Origin: Thalassobacillus pellis
GTDB lineage: Bacteria > Bacillota > Bacilli > Bacillales > Halobacillaceae
Assembly (NCBI RefSeq): GCF_016908295.1
Contig: NZ_JAFBDO010000002.1
Span: 124,001 to 188,000 of the forward strand
Length of the DNA: 64,000 nucleotides
Reading direction: 5' to 3'
Shown here in pieces: positions 26,158-35,568 of the stretch. Below the pieces are notes generated by a model, which was not told the origin of the DNA, made no database searches, and worked only from the letters and a program-made list of their open reading frames with translations. Every line of letters starts with the position of its first letter. The stretch's first letter is position 1. The position numbers and the translations under genes are program-made.

Positions 26158-26697
26158 GTGCGATCGGTATACGAAAGGTTTTATGATCAATACCACACCG
26201 ATCTTTACCGGTTTGTTTTTTATATGGTCAAGGATCGGGAACAAGCAGAAGATCTCGTTCAGGATGTTTATATCCGGGTTATTAATTCTTACTCCCGTTT
26301 TAATGGGGAGAGCAGTGAAAAAACATGGCTTTTTTCTATCGCACGTCATGTGACAATAGACTATTTCAGAAAACAAAAGCGGAAAAAGAAACGGCTGATG
26401 GACTTCTTTGATTGGAGTAATCATGGGGAACAGTTACAGGATGAACGTCCCCTTCCTGATGAAATCATAGAGCAAGGTGAAACCATTCGGGAAGTATACC
26501 GATGTATGGAGCAATTGACAGTCGACCAAAAAAGCGTCATCGTCCTCCGTTACATACAATCCATGTCCATCCAGGAAACTGCTGATATACTCGGGTGGAG
26601 TGCCAGTAAAGTAAAAACAACTCAGCACAGGGGAATGAAAGCATTACAGCGTCAGATGGAAAAGCAGCGAGAGGAGGAGAAGCACCATGAGCAATAA
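26158..26697 (+). CDS. sigX: ECF RNA polymerase sigma factor SigX
   Basis: Extracytoplasmic-function sigma factor; in B. subtilis it governs cell-envelope charge and antimicrobial-peptide resistance genes. 179 residues: region 2 (YHTDLYRFVFYMVKDREQAEDLVQDVYIRVI, TWLFSIARHVTIDYFRKQ) and region 4 helix-turn-helix (SIQETADILGWSASKVKTTQHRGMKAL). GTG start behind GGGAGG. Followed by overlapping rsiX and placed after resE as in B. subtilis, although a B12 cassette and a repeat have been inserted between resE and sigX here. Confidence 0.93.
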   Translation: MRSVYERFYDQYHTDLYRFVFYMVKDREQAEDLVQDVYIRVINSYSRFNGESSEKTWLFSIARHVTIDYFRKQKRKKKRLMDFFDWSNHGEQLQDERPLPDEIIEQGETIREVYRCMEQLTVDQKSVIVLRYIQSMSIQETADILGWSASKVKTTQHRGMKALQRQMEKQREEEKHHEQ

Positions 26698-27862
26698 AAA
26701 AAATGCAGACAAAAAACTCGAACATGCATTAAAGAATATGCCGGAAATAAAAGACAGACAAACAAAAGATGACTTATACAGAAAAGTTTCCTCCCGTTCA
26801 GAGGATGATAAAACACGGAAAAACAAGCCATGGGCAATACCTGTCGTTGCTTCTGCTACTGTCATACTGCTGCTAGCACTTATCATTCCTATGTTGTTTA
26901 TGAACCAGCAAGAACTAAAAAACAGAGAATATAGTACAGATCAGGCTGCTCAGGAAAATTCTAATAAAGACTCCGGAGATGCCGCCAGAATATTGGAGGA
27001 TGCCGGAGAGGAGGCACAATTATACGAACAAAAGATTGCCTCGGAAAGCCACCTGGTTCTCTATGACGATCCGGATACACAACTTGTTCATATCGGTGTA
27101 CCTGGGAAAAATGCGGAACATATCGTACCATTATCTATCATAATTCCTAATCATGGAAGTATTACGGACACCTGGAGTTCATTGCGTAACCTCTCCTCAC
27201 AGCTGGAATCCTTGGGGTTAGGTAATTACCCTTTAAGTAATATTGCTTTATCTATCAACAAAGAAGAAGGTAAAGGAACTGCGTTATTTATGAGTGGATA
27301 CCGCAATAATGGAGGTTCAAGCGCAGATCAGGTGCTCGTTAAGAGCATCCAGTCAGCTTTTCGTCCATATGGTATCAAGCAAGTGAAATTAAAAAAAGAA
27401 GGAGGGGGACCTGTTGAGGTAGGGCACTACGGTGAACTGGATCAACTCCAAGTGGAACCGGAACCGGCAGTATATAAATTATATCAATATAGTCCAAATC
27501 ATCCGACATTCCTGATAAGCACAGAAACCAGACCAGATTTAAAAATTGACGAGGCTATCCAGGCTATGCACAAAAGTGAGGGCAAGTTGATTTCATCTCC
27601 AATACCGGAGAATGTCAGAATTCAAGCAAAGAAAATTGATGAAAGAACATTAGAAGTCAATATTAATGAAGGTTCCCTTCAACAAGACCAACAAACCTTG
27701 AACATGGTAGAGGCCGTTCTTGCCACTGCTGGTACTTACCATATGGAAAAAGTCCAGTTTACAGGTAATGATATAAAAAGGATAGGTCCATATAATCTAA
27801 CCAGACCACTTGATGTGCCAATAGCCGTTAACCCCTTAGATTATATAGAGTTAAAAAAGTAA
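26687..27862 (+). CDS. rsiX: Anti-sigma-X factor RsiX
   Basis: Membrane-anchored inhibitor of SigX. 391 residues, near the B. subtilis length: a short cytoplasmic sigma-binding segment (about 1-45), one membrane helix (about 48-70, IPVVASATVILLLALIIPMLF) and a large extracytoplasmic domain without a recognisable enzyme motif. The start lies 11 bases inside sigX with GAGGAGGAG upstream, giving tightly coupled stoichiometry. A terminator follows. Confidence 0.88.
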   Translation: MSNKKNADKKLEHALKNMPEIKDRQTKDDLYRKVSSRSEDDKTRKNKPWAIPVVASATVILLLALIIPMLFMNQQELKNREYSTDQAAQENSNKDSGDAARILEDAGEEAQLYEQKIASESHLVLYDDPDTQLVHIGVPGKNAEHIVPLSIIIPNHGSITDTWSSLRNLSSQLESLGLGNYPLSNIALSINKEEGKGTALFMSGYRNNGGSSADQVLVKSIQSAFRPYGIKQVKLKKEGGGPVEVGHYGELDQLQVEPEPAVYKLYQYSPNHPTFLISTETRPDLKIDEAIQAMHKSEGKLISSPIPENVRIQAKKIDERTLEVNINEGSLQQDQQTLNMVEAVLATAGTYHMEKVQFTGNDIKRIGPYNLTRPLDVPIAVNPLDYIELKK

Positions 27863-27911
27863 AAGAATACGAATTTCGTTTTTAGGTAAATGACACGACG
27901 ATGTCAGTAAA

Positions 27912-27957
27912 GAAAAATCTCCTCCCTTGCGCTGATGCGATGGGAGGAGATTTTTTA
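27912..27957 (+). terminator. Terminator of sigX-rsiX
   Basis: AAAAATCTCCTCCC pairs with GGGAGGAGATTTTTT; long loop, perfect 13-bp stem, good T tract. Confidence 0.92.
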
Positions 27958-28141
27958 GTAATAAAAGTATAATAAAGAAGCTTCCCGACGTAGTGAAAAT
28001 TTTAAAATTCCCATATTCACGGGAAAACATTGCTGAAAAAACTATTTTTACTGACTGTTAAACGCTAACAATGTATTATAGGAGAAAAACGATGGTCATG
28101 TTAAAATAGAAAGGGGATGAAACCGAAAGGATAGATCAGTG

Positions 28142-28594
28142 ATGGACAAAGAGCAATTAATCAGGCAAATTTCAAAAAAGATAAAATTGATCCGTGTAGA
28201 AAAAAGTTATACCCAGAATAAAATGGCTGATATATTAGGTATTTCTAAAAAGACATTAGTCCAGATTGAGAAGGAAAGAACAGAAGCAAGCTGGACAACG
28301 ATAGTGGCTGTCTGTGCTTTGTTTCAGGATAGCGAAACCCTGAGGAACATGCTTGGTGAAGATCCGATGGAAGTGATTGAAACCGTGGCCCACGAATATA
28401 TTGAACGGCCAAGGGATAAGACTTTAGGAGGGAAAATATGGTGGAACAACATCGAAGAAAGACAGTTCTTTACACTTCAGCAAAATCTGATAAGCAAGCA
28501 TTACAGAATCATAGACAACCAACATTACAGGTGGTACAGCAGCTTTGATGAGCAGGATGCAATGGAAAAACTGATGGAGCTGGAGCATAAGTAA
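28142..28594 (+). CDS. XRE-family helix-turn-helix regulator
   Basis: 150-residue DNA-binding protein with an N-terminal Cro/C1-type domain (about 10-65): IKLIRVEKSYTQNKMADILGISKKTLVQIEKER, typical of the family. The C-terminal part (IWWNNIEERQFFTLQQNLISKHYRIID) carries no known domain. ATG 28142 follows GAAAGGATAG; a GTG one codon upstream is possible. It stands alone between rsiX and fer, so its targets are unknown; autoregulation is likely but no operator was clear. Confidence 0.85.
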   Translation: MDKEQLIRQISKKIKLIRVEKSYTQNKMADILGISKKTLVQIEKERTEASWTTIVAVCALFQDSETLRNMLGEDPMEVIETVAHEYIERPRDKTLGGKIWWNNIEERQFFTLQQNLISKHYRIIDNQHYRWYSSFDEQDAMEKLMELEHK

Positions 28595-28625
28595 AAGCCC
28601 ACTGCAGGTGCGCAATGGGCTTTGA
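28592..28625. terminator. Bidirectional terminator between the XRE gene and fer
   Basis: AAAAGCCCACTGC pairs imperfectly with GCAATGGGCTTT. It lies between two convergent stop codons, with short T tracts on both strands. Confidence 0.6.
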
Positions 28626-28633
28626 CGAATGTT

Positions 28634-28885
<252 letters not shown>

Positions 28886-29116
28886 CTATTCCCTCCTAAA
28901 TAATACAGCTCCTCAAAAATGGAACATACAACTGTTATCTCTATATTTTCTGGATACATCCGCCTTGAATTAATTGTACTTCTTCTATTAAAATATTTCA
29001 ACATGGAAATCACCGACAAACCTTGCAGCTAAAGGGTTTCCGTGTGATTTATATCACGTTGCGATTTCCCGGAATTGACTGAAAATTATCTCATCTTTAA
29101 AAAGGGGGAAGTGCTT

Positions 29117-30175
29117 TTGTTTGTATATATTTTAATGACCTGTATCAATCAATTAAACGGTGAAAGATCTATTGGAGGGATCTATAACCTATTAACTGGT
29201 AAAAGGTCCACTCAGACCCTGCAGGATTCCTATACTTATCAGCTTACTGCATTCTTCGGCATTTATAAGCAGCTGGAACGGGATTCCTTTATGGAATTAA
29301 TCAAAAACTTACAGTCGGAAGACATATTAATCGTTAATGGTGAGAAGCCTCAGCTCACTCATAAGGGAATTAGTACATTTAAGGAAATGAAAAATGACCA
29401 GGGCCCGTTGTACTTTGACGGGATGCGTCTTCATGCCATTATCCATATTTTTGAAGAGCGGCTGTTCTTATACATCCAGACCATTACCAGTCTGGTTAAT
29501 GGCAAAAAAGATTTTTTACCTTTATCTGACACAAATGATGTGCTTCAATGGGTGAAGAATCATTATAAAACAAAAAAAAGGAAACTGCCGGAAGCTGTCA
29601 ATCGTCTTTACCATGAGCTCGAACTCTTTTTATCACAGATAGACAGTAGGGAGTCCGAAATTTTCACTTACCGTGTTACAGGAGCGGACTTAATCGGTTT
29701 AAGCAAGCAGCAGCTGGCAAAACAATTTAACATGGATATCCACGATGTCCATCTTCATCTTCAACACACCCTTCACTTAATGTATCGGGTAGTTGAAAAA
29801 AAACCGCAGAAATACAAAGAGCTTTCCTTGCTTCTCGGCGATGATAATGATAATCCTCTGATTACACATTCAGCAAAGCGGACTTATCAGATGCTGTTAA
29901 ATGGAATGGATCTTGAGGATATTTCGATGAATAGGGGTTTAAAAATGAGTACCATCCATGACCATGTAGTGGAGGTTGCCTTATGCATCCCGGAATTTGC
30001 AATTGAAAAATATATATCAATTTCTGCTATAAAAGAAATCAATGAAGCGATGGATGGTCTTAAGACGAAGCGGTTGAAAGAAATATACGATGTGCTTGAG
30101 GGAAAATACGATTATTTTACGATAAGATTAGTAATGGCACGGAATCAACCTGATAAAAATGGGGCAGTTGTATGA
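29117..30175 (+). CDS. ypbB: YpbB, RecS-linked helix-turn-helix protein
   Basis: 352 residues, the B. subtilis YpbB length. The C-terminal part contains a helicase-associated HTH (RTYQMLLNGMDLEDISMNRGLKMSTIHDHVVE), typical of HTH_40; the N-terminal region is unassigned. TTG 29117 is chosen because AAAGGGGGAA ends seven bases upstream; in-frame starts at 29075 and 29111 are too early for that site. It overlaps recS by four bases, so a functional link to the helicase is likely. Confidence 0.85.
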   Translation: MFVYILMTCINQLNGERSIGGIYNLLTGKRSTQTLQDSYTYQLTAFFGIYKQLERDSFMELIKNLQSEDILIVNGEKPQLTHKGISTFKEMKNDQGPLYFDGMRLHAIIHIFEERLFLYIQTITSLVNGKKDFLPLSDTNDVLQWVKNHYKTKKRKLPEAVNRLYHELELFLSQIDSRESEIFTYRVTGADLIGLSKQQLAKQFNMDIHDVHLHLQHTLHLMYRVVEKKPQKYKELSLLLGDDNDNPLITHSAKRTYQMLLNGMDLEDISMNRGLKMSTIHDHVVEVALCIPEFAIEKYISISAIKEINEAMDGLKTKRLKEIYDVLEGKYDYFTIRLVMARNQPDKNGAVV

Positions 30176-31707
30176 ACACATATGATTTGGAAAAATATTT
30201 GAAAACACATTTCGGTTTCGATACATTTCGTGAGGGCCAAAAGGAAATCATTTCGGATGTTTTAAATGGCTATGACGTTTTGGGAGTACTCCCCACAGGT
30301 ACAGGAAAATCAATCTGCTATCAGCTGCCGGCAATGCTCCTTGATGGTATTACAGTCGTTGTATCCCCTCTGGTATCATTGATGGTGGATCAGGTAAGGC
30401 AGCTTAAGGCGGCAGGATTTAAAAGAGTGGCTGCAATAAACAGCTTTTTGGATCCAAGGCAAAAAAGACAGGTACTGGATCGTCTGTCTCACTACAGGCT
30501 ATTATATTTGTCTCCGGAGATGCTGCAGAACCAACATGTAGCAGATCGGCTTGGGATCATGGACGTAGCTTTATTTGTTGTTGATGAAGCTCATTGTATC
30601 TCACAGTGGGGGCATGAGTTCAGGACGGACTACCTGAGGCTTGGTGATATGATTGGGAAAATGGGAAGACCGCCTGTCCTGGCATTGAGCGGGACAGCAA
30701 CGCCCGAGGTGCAAAGCGATATCATCAGGCAGCTTGATTGTGAAGGTATGCAATTACATATTTACCCGATGGATAAAGCGAATATATCCTTTGTAGTTGA
30801 ACACGTGAATCATTCCGATCAGAAAGTAGATAAACTTACTGAATTACTAGCTCACAACCATGCGCCAGCAATGATTTATTTTTCAAGCAGACTGCAGGCG
30901 GAAAACACCGCCCATGAATTAATGAGGAGGCTTTCTGACCGGCAAGTTGCTTATTACCATGGAGGAATGGAACATACCGACAGGCTTTTGATCCAACAGC
31001 AATTCATGAATGGCCAATTAGATGTGATCTGTTGTACAAGCGCTTTCGGTATGGGAATTGATAAAAAAGATATCCGCTTAGTTATTCATTATCATATACC
31101 GCCGCAGTTGGAATCTTTCATCCAGGAAGTAGGACGGGCAGGAAGGGATGGAAATCATAGCATCAGTATAATTCTATACGCTCCATCCGATGATATGCTC
31201 CCGAAAAAGCTGATTCAAAGTGAACTTCCGTCCACAAGTGATTTGGATTGTATATTTTCTTATTTGCATACCATTACCCATGAGGACCAGCCGCTTCCTG
31301 TAGATGCTGTTGTAATGGAAGAAACCGGGCTTCCAGAAATTCAATGGCGTTTTATCAAGCATCACCTTAAGCGGCATCAGTTATTGGAGGATAATATTCT
31401 TATTACAAACCGAGACAAGTGGGAAGTAATGAAAGAGGAAGTGGAACGTGTGGTCCGTGACAGGTATACGTATAAAATGATGAAGCTGTCTGAACTAATC
31501 ATGTCTCTTCAAACACAAGGATGCAGGAGAGTAATGTTATATAAACCATTTCAAAAAGACATCAAGGAACCTGTAGTACCCTGCTGCGATCATTGCGGAT
31601 TTGCATGGCAGAAGGTCCGCTTTGACATCGCCAAAAGAAATCCGGAAACATTGGATTGGATAGCACGCCTAAACAGATTGTTTTTACAGGGAGAAGCTAA
31701 TGGGTAA
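30172..31707 (+). CDS. recS: RecQ-type ATP-dependent DNA helicase RecS
   Basis: Superfamily 2 DNA helicase of the short RecQ type (511 residues). Motif I GVLPTGTGKS (38-47), motif Ia, motif II VVDEAHCISQWGHEF with the aromatic-rich loop, motif III ALSGTATPEV, motif V/VI TSAFGMGIDKKDIR and QEVGRAGRDG. A cysteine-rich zinc-binding segment (GCRRVMLY...CCDHCG) lies near the C-terminus. No HRDC domain is present, as in B. subtilis RecS. Coupled to ypbB and to the protease gene downstream. Confidence 0.95.
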   Translation: MNTYDLEKYLKTHFGFDTFREGQKEIISDVLNGYDVLGVLPTGTGKSICYQLPAMLLDGITVVVSPLVSLMVDQVRQLKAAGFKRVAAINSFLDPRQKRQVLDRLSHYRLLYLSPEMLQNQHVADRLGIMDVALFVVDEAHCISQWGHEFRTDYLRLGDMIGKMGRPPVLALSGTATPEVQSDIIRQLDCEGMQLHIYPMDKANISFVVEHVNHSDQKVDKLTELLAHNHAPAMIYFSSRLQAENTAHELMRRLSDRQVAYYHGGMEHTDRLLIQQQFMNGQLDVICCTSAFGMGIDKKDIRLVIHYHIPPQLESFIQEVGRAGRDGNHSISIILYAPSDDMLPKKLIQSELPSTSDLDCIFSYLHTITHEDQPLPVDAVVMEETGLPEIQWRFIKHHLKRHQLLEDNILITNRDKWEVMKEEVERVVRDRYTYKMMKLSELIMSLQTQGCRRVMLYKPFQKDIKEPVVPCCDHCGFAWQKVRFDIAKRNPETLDWIARLNRLFLQGEANG

Positions 31708-32278
31708 ATCCAGACAAGCTGAATTAATCGAGAAGATGACAGACAGGGAAATTACCTTTCACTTGATGCTGACCCAGATAATCATATTCATCACTGCTGT
31801 AATCGGCAGCTGGTGGTTATTTGATTCTTTTTGGGAAGGTTGGCTGCAGCAGTTCGATTTAAATGGTAAAGAATTATTGGTTTATGGTGTCTTTCCAGGA
31901 CTGATTGTGGTGGCTGCTGATTTACTATTAATGACACTTTTACCAGAGAAGCACTATGATGATGGGGGTATAAACAGTAAGGTATTCAAAACCCGGTCTA
32001 TACCAAGTATTATTGGCCTGGTGTTAGTAGTTGCAGTCAGTGAGGAACTTCTGTTTCGGGGTGTCATCCATTCCGAATTCGGATATGCTGCAGCGAGCAT
32101 TTTGTTTGCAGTCATGCATATTCGTTACTTGAAAAAAATAGTCTTGCTTATTTCAGTCTTATTTGTAAGTTTTTTTATTGGGTACATGTATGAATTGACA
32201 GGTAACCTGACAGCAACTATCCTGGCTCATTTTGTCATTGACTTTTTATTGGCTCTGTTGATCCGATTCAAAAAGTGA
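31700..32278 (+). CDS. ypbD: CPBP-family intramembrane metalloprotease YpbD
   Basis: 192-residue membrane protein of the CAAX/bacteriocin-processing (Abi) family. Conserved motifs: E115-E116-x-x-x-R120 (SEELLFRG), H140 (AVMH) and H177 (LAHFVIDF). About six membrane helices. Start overlaps the recS stop, continuing the ypbB-recS-ypbD operon of B. subtilis. Substrate unknown. Confidence 0.9.
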   Translation: MGKSRQAELIEKMTDREITFHLMLTQIIIFITAVIGSWWLFDSFWEGWLQQFDLNGKELLVYGVFPGLIVVAADLLLMTLLPEKHYDDGGINSKVFKTRSIPSIIGLVLVVAVSEELLFRGVIHSEFGYAAASILFAVMHIRYLKKIVLLISVLFVSFFIGYMYELTGNLTATILAHFVIDFLLALLIRFKK

Positions 32279-32404
32279 GGGTATCTGGGTACATGTAGCT
32301 GGAATTGATATATTATTTTTTATTCTTGTCAATATCTACAGTTGTCAGAAATTATCTTATGTAAATGAAATAGAAGACCTGAGAAATCACAGGTCTTCTT
32401 TCCT

Positions 32405-32974
32405 TTAAAAGAATTGTTTTTTTCCTCTTTCCTCCTTAAGTATTTCAACTGCTTCCCTGAATCTCTGGGAATGGATAATTTCCCGCTCCCTTAAAAAGGC
32501 TAATCCATCATTCAAATCGGGGTCATCTGACATATTAATGAGCCATTGATAGGTTGCTCTGGCCTTTTCTTCCGCCGCAATATCTTCATACAGGTCAGCA
32601 ATAGGGTCCCCTTTAGCTTGTATATAGGATGCCGTCCAGGGGACTCCGGCGGCATTATGATAGAACAAAGCATTATCATGGTTGGCATAATGCGCACCTA
32701 AGCCTGCCTCTTCCATTTGTTCGGCAGAAGCATCTTTGGTCAGTTTATAAACCATAGTGGCAATCATTTCCAAGTGGGCGAATTCCTCTGTACCGATGTC
32801 TGTCAGCAGCCCAATGACTTTATCAGGAATAGAGTAACGTTGGTTTAAGTATCGCAGGGCAGCTGCCAACTCACCGTCCGCACCACCATATTGTTCGATC
32901 AAAAATTTAGCGAGCCTAGGGTTACAGCTGCTTACTTTTACCGGGTATTGAAGCTTTTTTTCATAATACCACAT
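32405..32974 (-). CDS. cotJC: Spore coat protein CotJC (manganese-catalase-like)
   Basis: 189-residue ferritin-like di-manganese-catalase homologue incorporated in the spore coat. Metal-ligand-type helices: ELAAALRYLNQRY, TEEFAHLEMIATM (E and H in the EExxH-like pattern), DIAAEEKARATYQWL and REREIIHSQRF. Third gene of the cotJABC cluster transcribed on the minus strand. GGAGGGGATG precedes the ATG. Confidence 0.95.
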   Translation of the reverse strand: MWYYEKKLQYPVKVSSCNPRLAKFLIEQYGGADGELAAALRYLNQRYSIPDKVIGLLTDIGTEEFAHLEMIATMVYKLTKDASAEQMEEAGLGAHYANHDNALFYHNAAGVPWTASYIQAKGDPIADLYEDIAAEEKARATYQWLINMSDDPDLNDGLAFLREREIIHSQRFREAVEILKEERGKKQFF

Positions 32975-33011
32975 AAGTTTTCATCCCCTCCTTTTCCAAT
33001 TTCCTAAAACC

Positions 33012-33272
33012 TCATACCTGCCATGGCCAAGGAGTATCATCCCATTGCCATGGACAGCCTGAGTAGCTTTTACCGTATTGCATTAACGGGCCGAACTGCT
33101 GTTCAAAAATCTTCTTAAGCCGCCTGCTTTCTTTTGCACAAGCATTGAACTGTTCAATTGCCTGGGCATCATTGGGGTGCGTGTCCAGATACAGTGTCAA
33201 TTCCACCAGCACAAAATCAACTGCCTGGATGGCTTCTAACTGCTGATAGTACTCAGGAGTTAGTTTGTTCAT
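33012..33272 (-). CDS. cotJB: Spore coat protein CotJB
   Basis: 86-residue coat assembly protein, recognised by LEAIQAVDFVLVELTLYLDTHP and a tryptophan-rich tail (CPWQWDDTPWPWQV). The start overlaps the end of cotJA, with GGAGGTGG upstream; a 15-codon longer frame reads through cotJA and is rejected. Needed with CotJA for CotJC assembly in B. subtilis. Confidence 0.93.
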   Translation of the reverse strand: MNKLTPEYYQQLEAIQAVDFVLVELTLYLDTHPNDAQAIEQFNACAKESRRLKKIFEQQFGPLMQYGKSYSGCPWQWDDTPWPWQV

Positions 33273-33495
33273 CCATTTCCACCTCCCTGGCTGGCTTCGG
33301 TTTTGGATATGGGTCATAGAAGGCTGGCCATAATGTTCCTTTCATCAGCGCGACCCTTGGTTCGAATTGTTGAAGGCCAGGCGGCTGGAAGCCCATATAT
33401 AGATTTGGCGGAGTGGAATAACACTTGATTAATTTTGGAGGACAAGGATCATGCGGACCATAAAAAGGCCGGTAACATTTTTGCTGCGTGTACAA
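33253..33495 (-). CDS. cotJA: Spore coat protein CotJA
   Basis: About 80 residues, proline- and tyrosine-rich (CYRPFYGPHDPCPPK), matching CotJA. Overlaps cotJB by 20 bases. TTG 33495 is favoured since AGGAAGG (33505-33511) is about nine bases upstream; a GTG at 33504 would be too close. A sigma-E promoter is predicted 32 bases upstream, in line with the known mother-cell expression of cotJ. Confidence 0.9.
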   Translation of the reverse strand: MYTQQKCYRPFYGPHDPCPPKLIKCYSTPPNLYMGFQPPGLQQFEPRVALMKGTLWPAFYDPYPKPKPAREVEMDEQTNS

Positions 33496-33526
33496 GACAA
33501 TCACCTTCCTTAATTAGGCTAATGCA

Positions 33527-33554
33527 ATTGTATGAAAAAGGAAGGCCGTCCTAT
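33527..33554 (-). promoter_or_regulatory. Predicted sigma-E promoter of cotJABC
   Basis: On the minus strand ATA (33552-33554), 17 bases, then CATACAAT (33527-33534), a perfect sigma-E -10. The expected transcript starts near 33520, just ahead of the cotJA ribosome site. Confidence 0.8.
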
Positions 33555-33632
33555 GCGAGAATTATGCAGGGTTTATGGGAGTGGAACGAGAATTATAGTG
33601 AGGGAAGAAAAAAATAAGGTGGAGGGATGTCA

Positions 33633-34265
33633 ATGTTCGTTAAAAGTATAATGGTTTCACCACACAAATGTTTCGTCGCAGATAAGGATGATATTTTAAC
33701 CAATATCCTCCGTACTTTAAGTGAAAAAGATATACAGGCGATGCCTGTTTTGGATGGGGAAAGGTTCATCGGGATGATTTCGAAAGAGTTACTTTATCAG
33801 GCCTGTTTTGAAAGTAATCAGCAAAAGGATATCTTTTTAGAGACAACAACAGCAGGAGAGATATGTGGATATAAAGATTTAAGCATAAAAGAAAATGAAG
33901 TGTTTGAACGTACTTTACCTGTATTTAAAGGTTTTCCCATTCTTGCTGTTACAAATGATTCCGGTCAGTTCCTTGGTATTGTGACTCGATTTGATGTGCT
34001 TGAACAGTTTGAAAGCGCTTTTGGTGTAAAAAGAAAAGGTGTCAGAATTGCTTTTACTTCCGAAGAGTCTGCCGGAAGGATCGAACGGTTGGGAGATATC
34101 TTGAAAACGTATCACGAAAATGTCATTTCTCTTGCTACATTTGATGAAACGGATAAATTGGCACGGCGGATAGTTTTGAAAGTAGACCCCAATGATAATA
34201 TCGAGAAATTTGCACAAAAATTAGAGAAAACAGGATTCCGTGTTCTTGATATCCATAAAGACTAA
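33633..34265 (+). CDS. CBS-domain protein with ACT-like C-terminus
   Basis: About 210 residues. Two CBS motifs form a Bateman module (KSIMVSPHKCFVADKDDILTNILRTL... and GFPILAVTNDSGQFLGIVTRFDVLEQF), a common adenine-nucleotide sensor. The last 75 residues (GVRIAFTSEESAGRIERLGDILKTYHEN...) resemble an ACT-like ligand-binding domain, an arrangement like AcuB-type proteins. ATG 33633 is favoured over 33627 by GGTGGAGGG spacing. No linked enzyme reveals its target. Confidence 0.8.
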   Translation: MFVKSIMVSPHKCFVADKDDILTNILRTLSEKDIQAMPVLDGERFIGMISKELLYQACFESNQQKDIFLETTTAGEICGYKDLSIKENEVFERTLPVFKGFPILAVTNDSGQFLGIVTRFDVLEQFESAFGVKRKGVRIAFTSEESAGRIERLGDILKTYHENVISLATFDETDKLARRIVLKVDPNDNIEKFAQKLEKTGFRVLDIHKD

Positions 34266-34315
34266 GGCTTCTTTTTCCCCTTACTATGGCATAAATTTGT
34301 CTGGGAGGGGATTTT

Positions 34316-34702
34316 TTGAAAACATTCATGAATGTTTTGCTAGCATTCAGCGGTTGTTTCCTGGCAATCTATTGGCTGCCATTTGCCGGCTTGCCTCTTG
34401 AACCGAGTATGTTCATCTATACGATCATGCAGCCAGGTACATTTATATTAGGCGCTGGGTGTTTGTTAGCTGGCGTTATCGGAGAGTCTTACCTTTTTCG
34501 CAAGAGTTTCCATGAGATATTCCATTACAACCAACTGAAAAAAGGAATACTTATTGGCAGCACAGCATTCATACCAGTTCCTTTAGGTTTTCTTTCCTTC
34601 AAAATAGTAATTGTTTTCTATGTCCTGGCTATCATCTATGGTATTATCACGATAGATTTTCATTTGAAACGTAAAAGACTGGGGCGTGAATGGGAGACAT
34701 GA
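34316..34702 (+). CDS. Small membrane protein, unknown
   Basis: 128-residue protein with about four hydrophobic helices (LLAFSGCFLAIYWLPFAGL, TFILGAGCLLAGVIG, ILIGSTAFIPVPLGFL, IVIVFYVLAIIYGIITI). TTG start at 34316 with GGAGGGGAT upstream. It overlaps the phosphoesterase gene that follows, so they are likely co-expressed. Position corresponds roughly to B. subtilis ypbF, but I cannot confirm homology. Confidence 0.75.
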   Translation: MKTFMNVLLAFSGCFLAIYWLPFAGLPLEPSMFIYTIMQPGTFILGAGCLLAGVIGESYLFRKSFHEIFHYNQLKKGILIGSTAFIPVPLGFLSFKIVIVFYVLAIIYGIITIDFHLKRKRLGREWET

Positions 34703-35475
34703 TGTATATTGGATTGTCGGTAATGGTTGTTGGGATTTTATTACTCTTTCATATGTATAGAAAAGCACATACTGACGTCATCGACAGGCAGGTACTATCT
34801 TCCGAGTTTCTGCCGGCAAGTTTTCGAGAAATTAATATATTCTTCCTATCCGATATTCATCGGAGAACTCTCCAGGAAGAAACACTTTCCAAAGTAACAG
34901 ATTCTATCGATTTGGTTATCATTGGCGGTGATCTGATTGAAAAGGGAGTCCGAATGGAGAATGTCAAACAGAACATCACAAAACTGAAAAAATGGGGAGC
35001 ACCGGTCTACTTCATATGGGGAAATAACGATTATGAGGGTGACTACCACGAACTGGATGCCACACTGTTGTCTCTCGGAGTCCACATTCTAGGCAATACT
35101 GCAGCTAATCTTGAATCAGCAGAAGGAGAAAAAATCAGTATACTAGGGGTTGATTTTTATCACCACCCCGAAGAAAATCTGAAATATGCTTATGAAGATG
35201 CGACAGGAGAATTTAAAGTACTAGTCATCCATGATCCTGCTATGCTTCAGGCTTTCTCTTCAGAGCAAAAGAATGCTGTACACCTTGTATTAAGCGGTCA
35301 TACTCACGGTGGGCAGATAAGGTTATTTGGCTGGGGACCCATGCCTAAGGGTGGGCTGAAGAAAGATCGGGACACCCCCGTGTTTGTAAGTGAAGGGTAT
35401 GGTACAAGGCTTTTACCATTGAGGCTCGGTACACAGGCAGAGTGTCATGTAATCACGATAAAATCGGTGAAGTGA
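34699..35475 (+). CDS. ypbG: Metallophosphoesterase, YpbG-like
   Basis: Calcineurin-like phosphoesterase of about 258 residues with an N-terminal membrane anchor (YIGLSVMVVGILLLFHMY). Metal-binding motifs in order: LSDIHRR (D-x-H), GGDLIEKG (GD), WGNNDYEG (GNxD), LVIHDPA (H) and SGHTHGGQIRLFG (GHxH). Enzymes of this class often act on UDP-diacylglucosamine or nucleotides; substrate unassigned. Start is one of ATG 34690, 34699 or 34702; 34699 overlaps the preceding stop. Confidence 0.88.
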   Translation: MMYIGLSVMVVGILLLFHMYRKAHTDVIDRQVLSSEFLPASFREINIFFLSDIHRRTLQEETLSKVTDSIDLVIIGGDLIEKGVRMENVKQNITKLKKWGAPVYFIWGNNDYEGDYHELDATLLSLGVHILGNTAANLESAEGEKISILGVDFYHHPEENLKYAYEDATGEFKVLVIHDPAMLQAFSSEQKNAVHLVLSGHTHGGQIRLFGWGPMPKGGLKKDRDTPVFVSEGYGTRLLPLRLGTQAECHVITIKSVK

Positions 35476-35497
35476 TTATTCAAATGTTAAAAAAAGA

Positions 35498-35537
35498 ATA
35501 TACATATTTTACACAAGGGGATGCAGATGTATATAAT
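35498..35537 (+). promoter_or_regulatory. Promoter and inverted-repeat operator of the MerR/B12 gene
   Basis: TTTACA (35508-35513) and TATAAT (35532-35537), 18 bases apart, form a sigma-A promoter. ATATACAT (35498-35505) and its inverse ATGTATAT (35527-35534) flank the -35 and overlap the -10, placed so that a bound dimer would block RNA polymerase. GTGTATG recurs at 35550. Autorepression is inferred. Confidence 0.6.
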
Positions 35538-35568
35538 TTAGTAAAATGGTGTATGTGGAGGAAAGCTT

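Noticed and set aside
33522-33617. 31-codon plus-strand ORF (MQLYEKGRPSYARIMQG...)
   Set aside because: Overlaps the cotJ sigma-E promoter and has no clear ribosome site; could be real but support is too thin.
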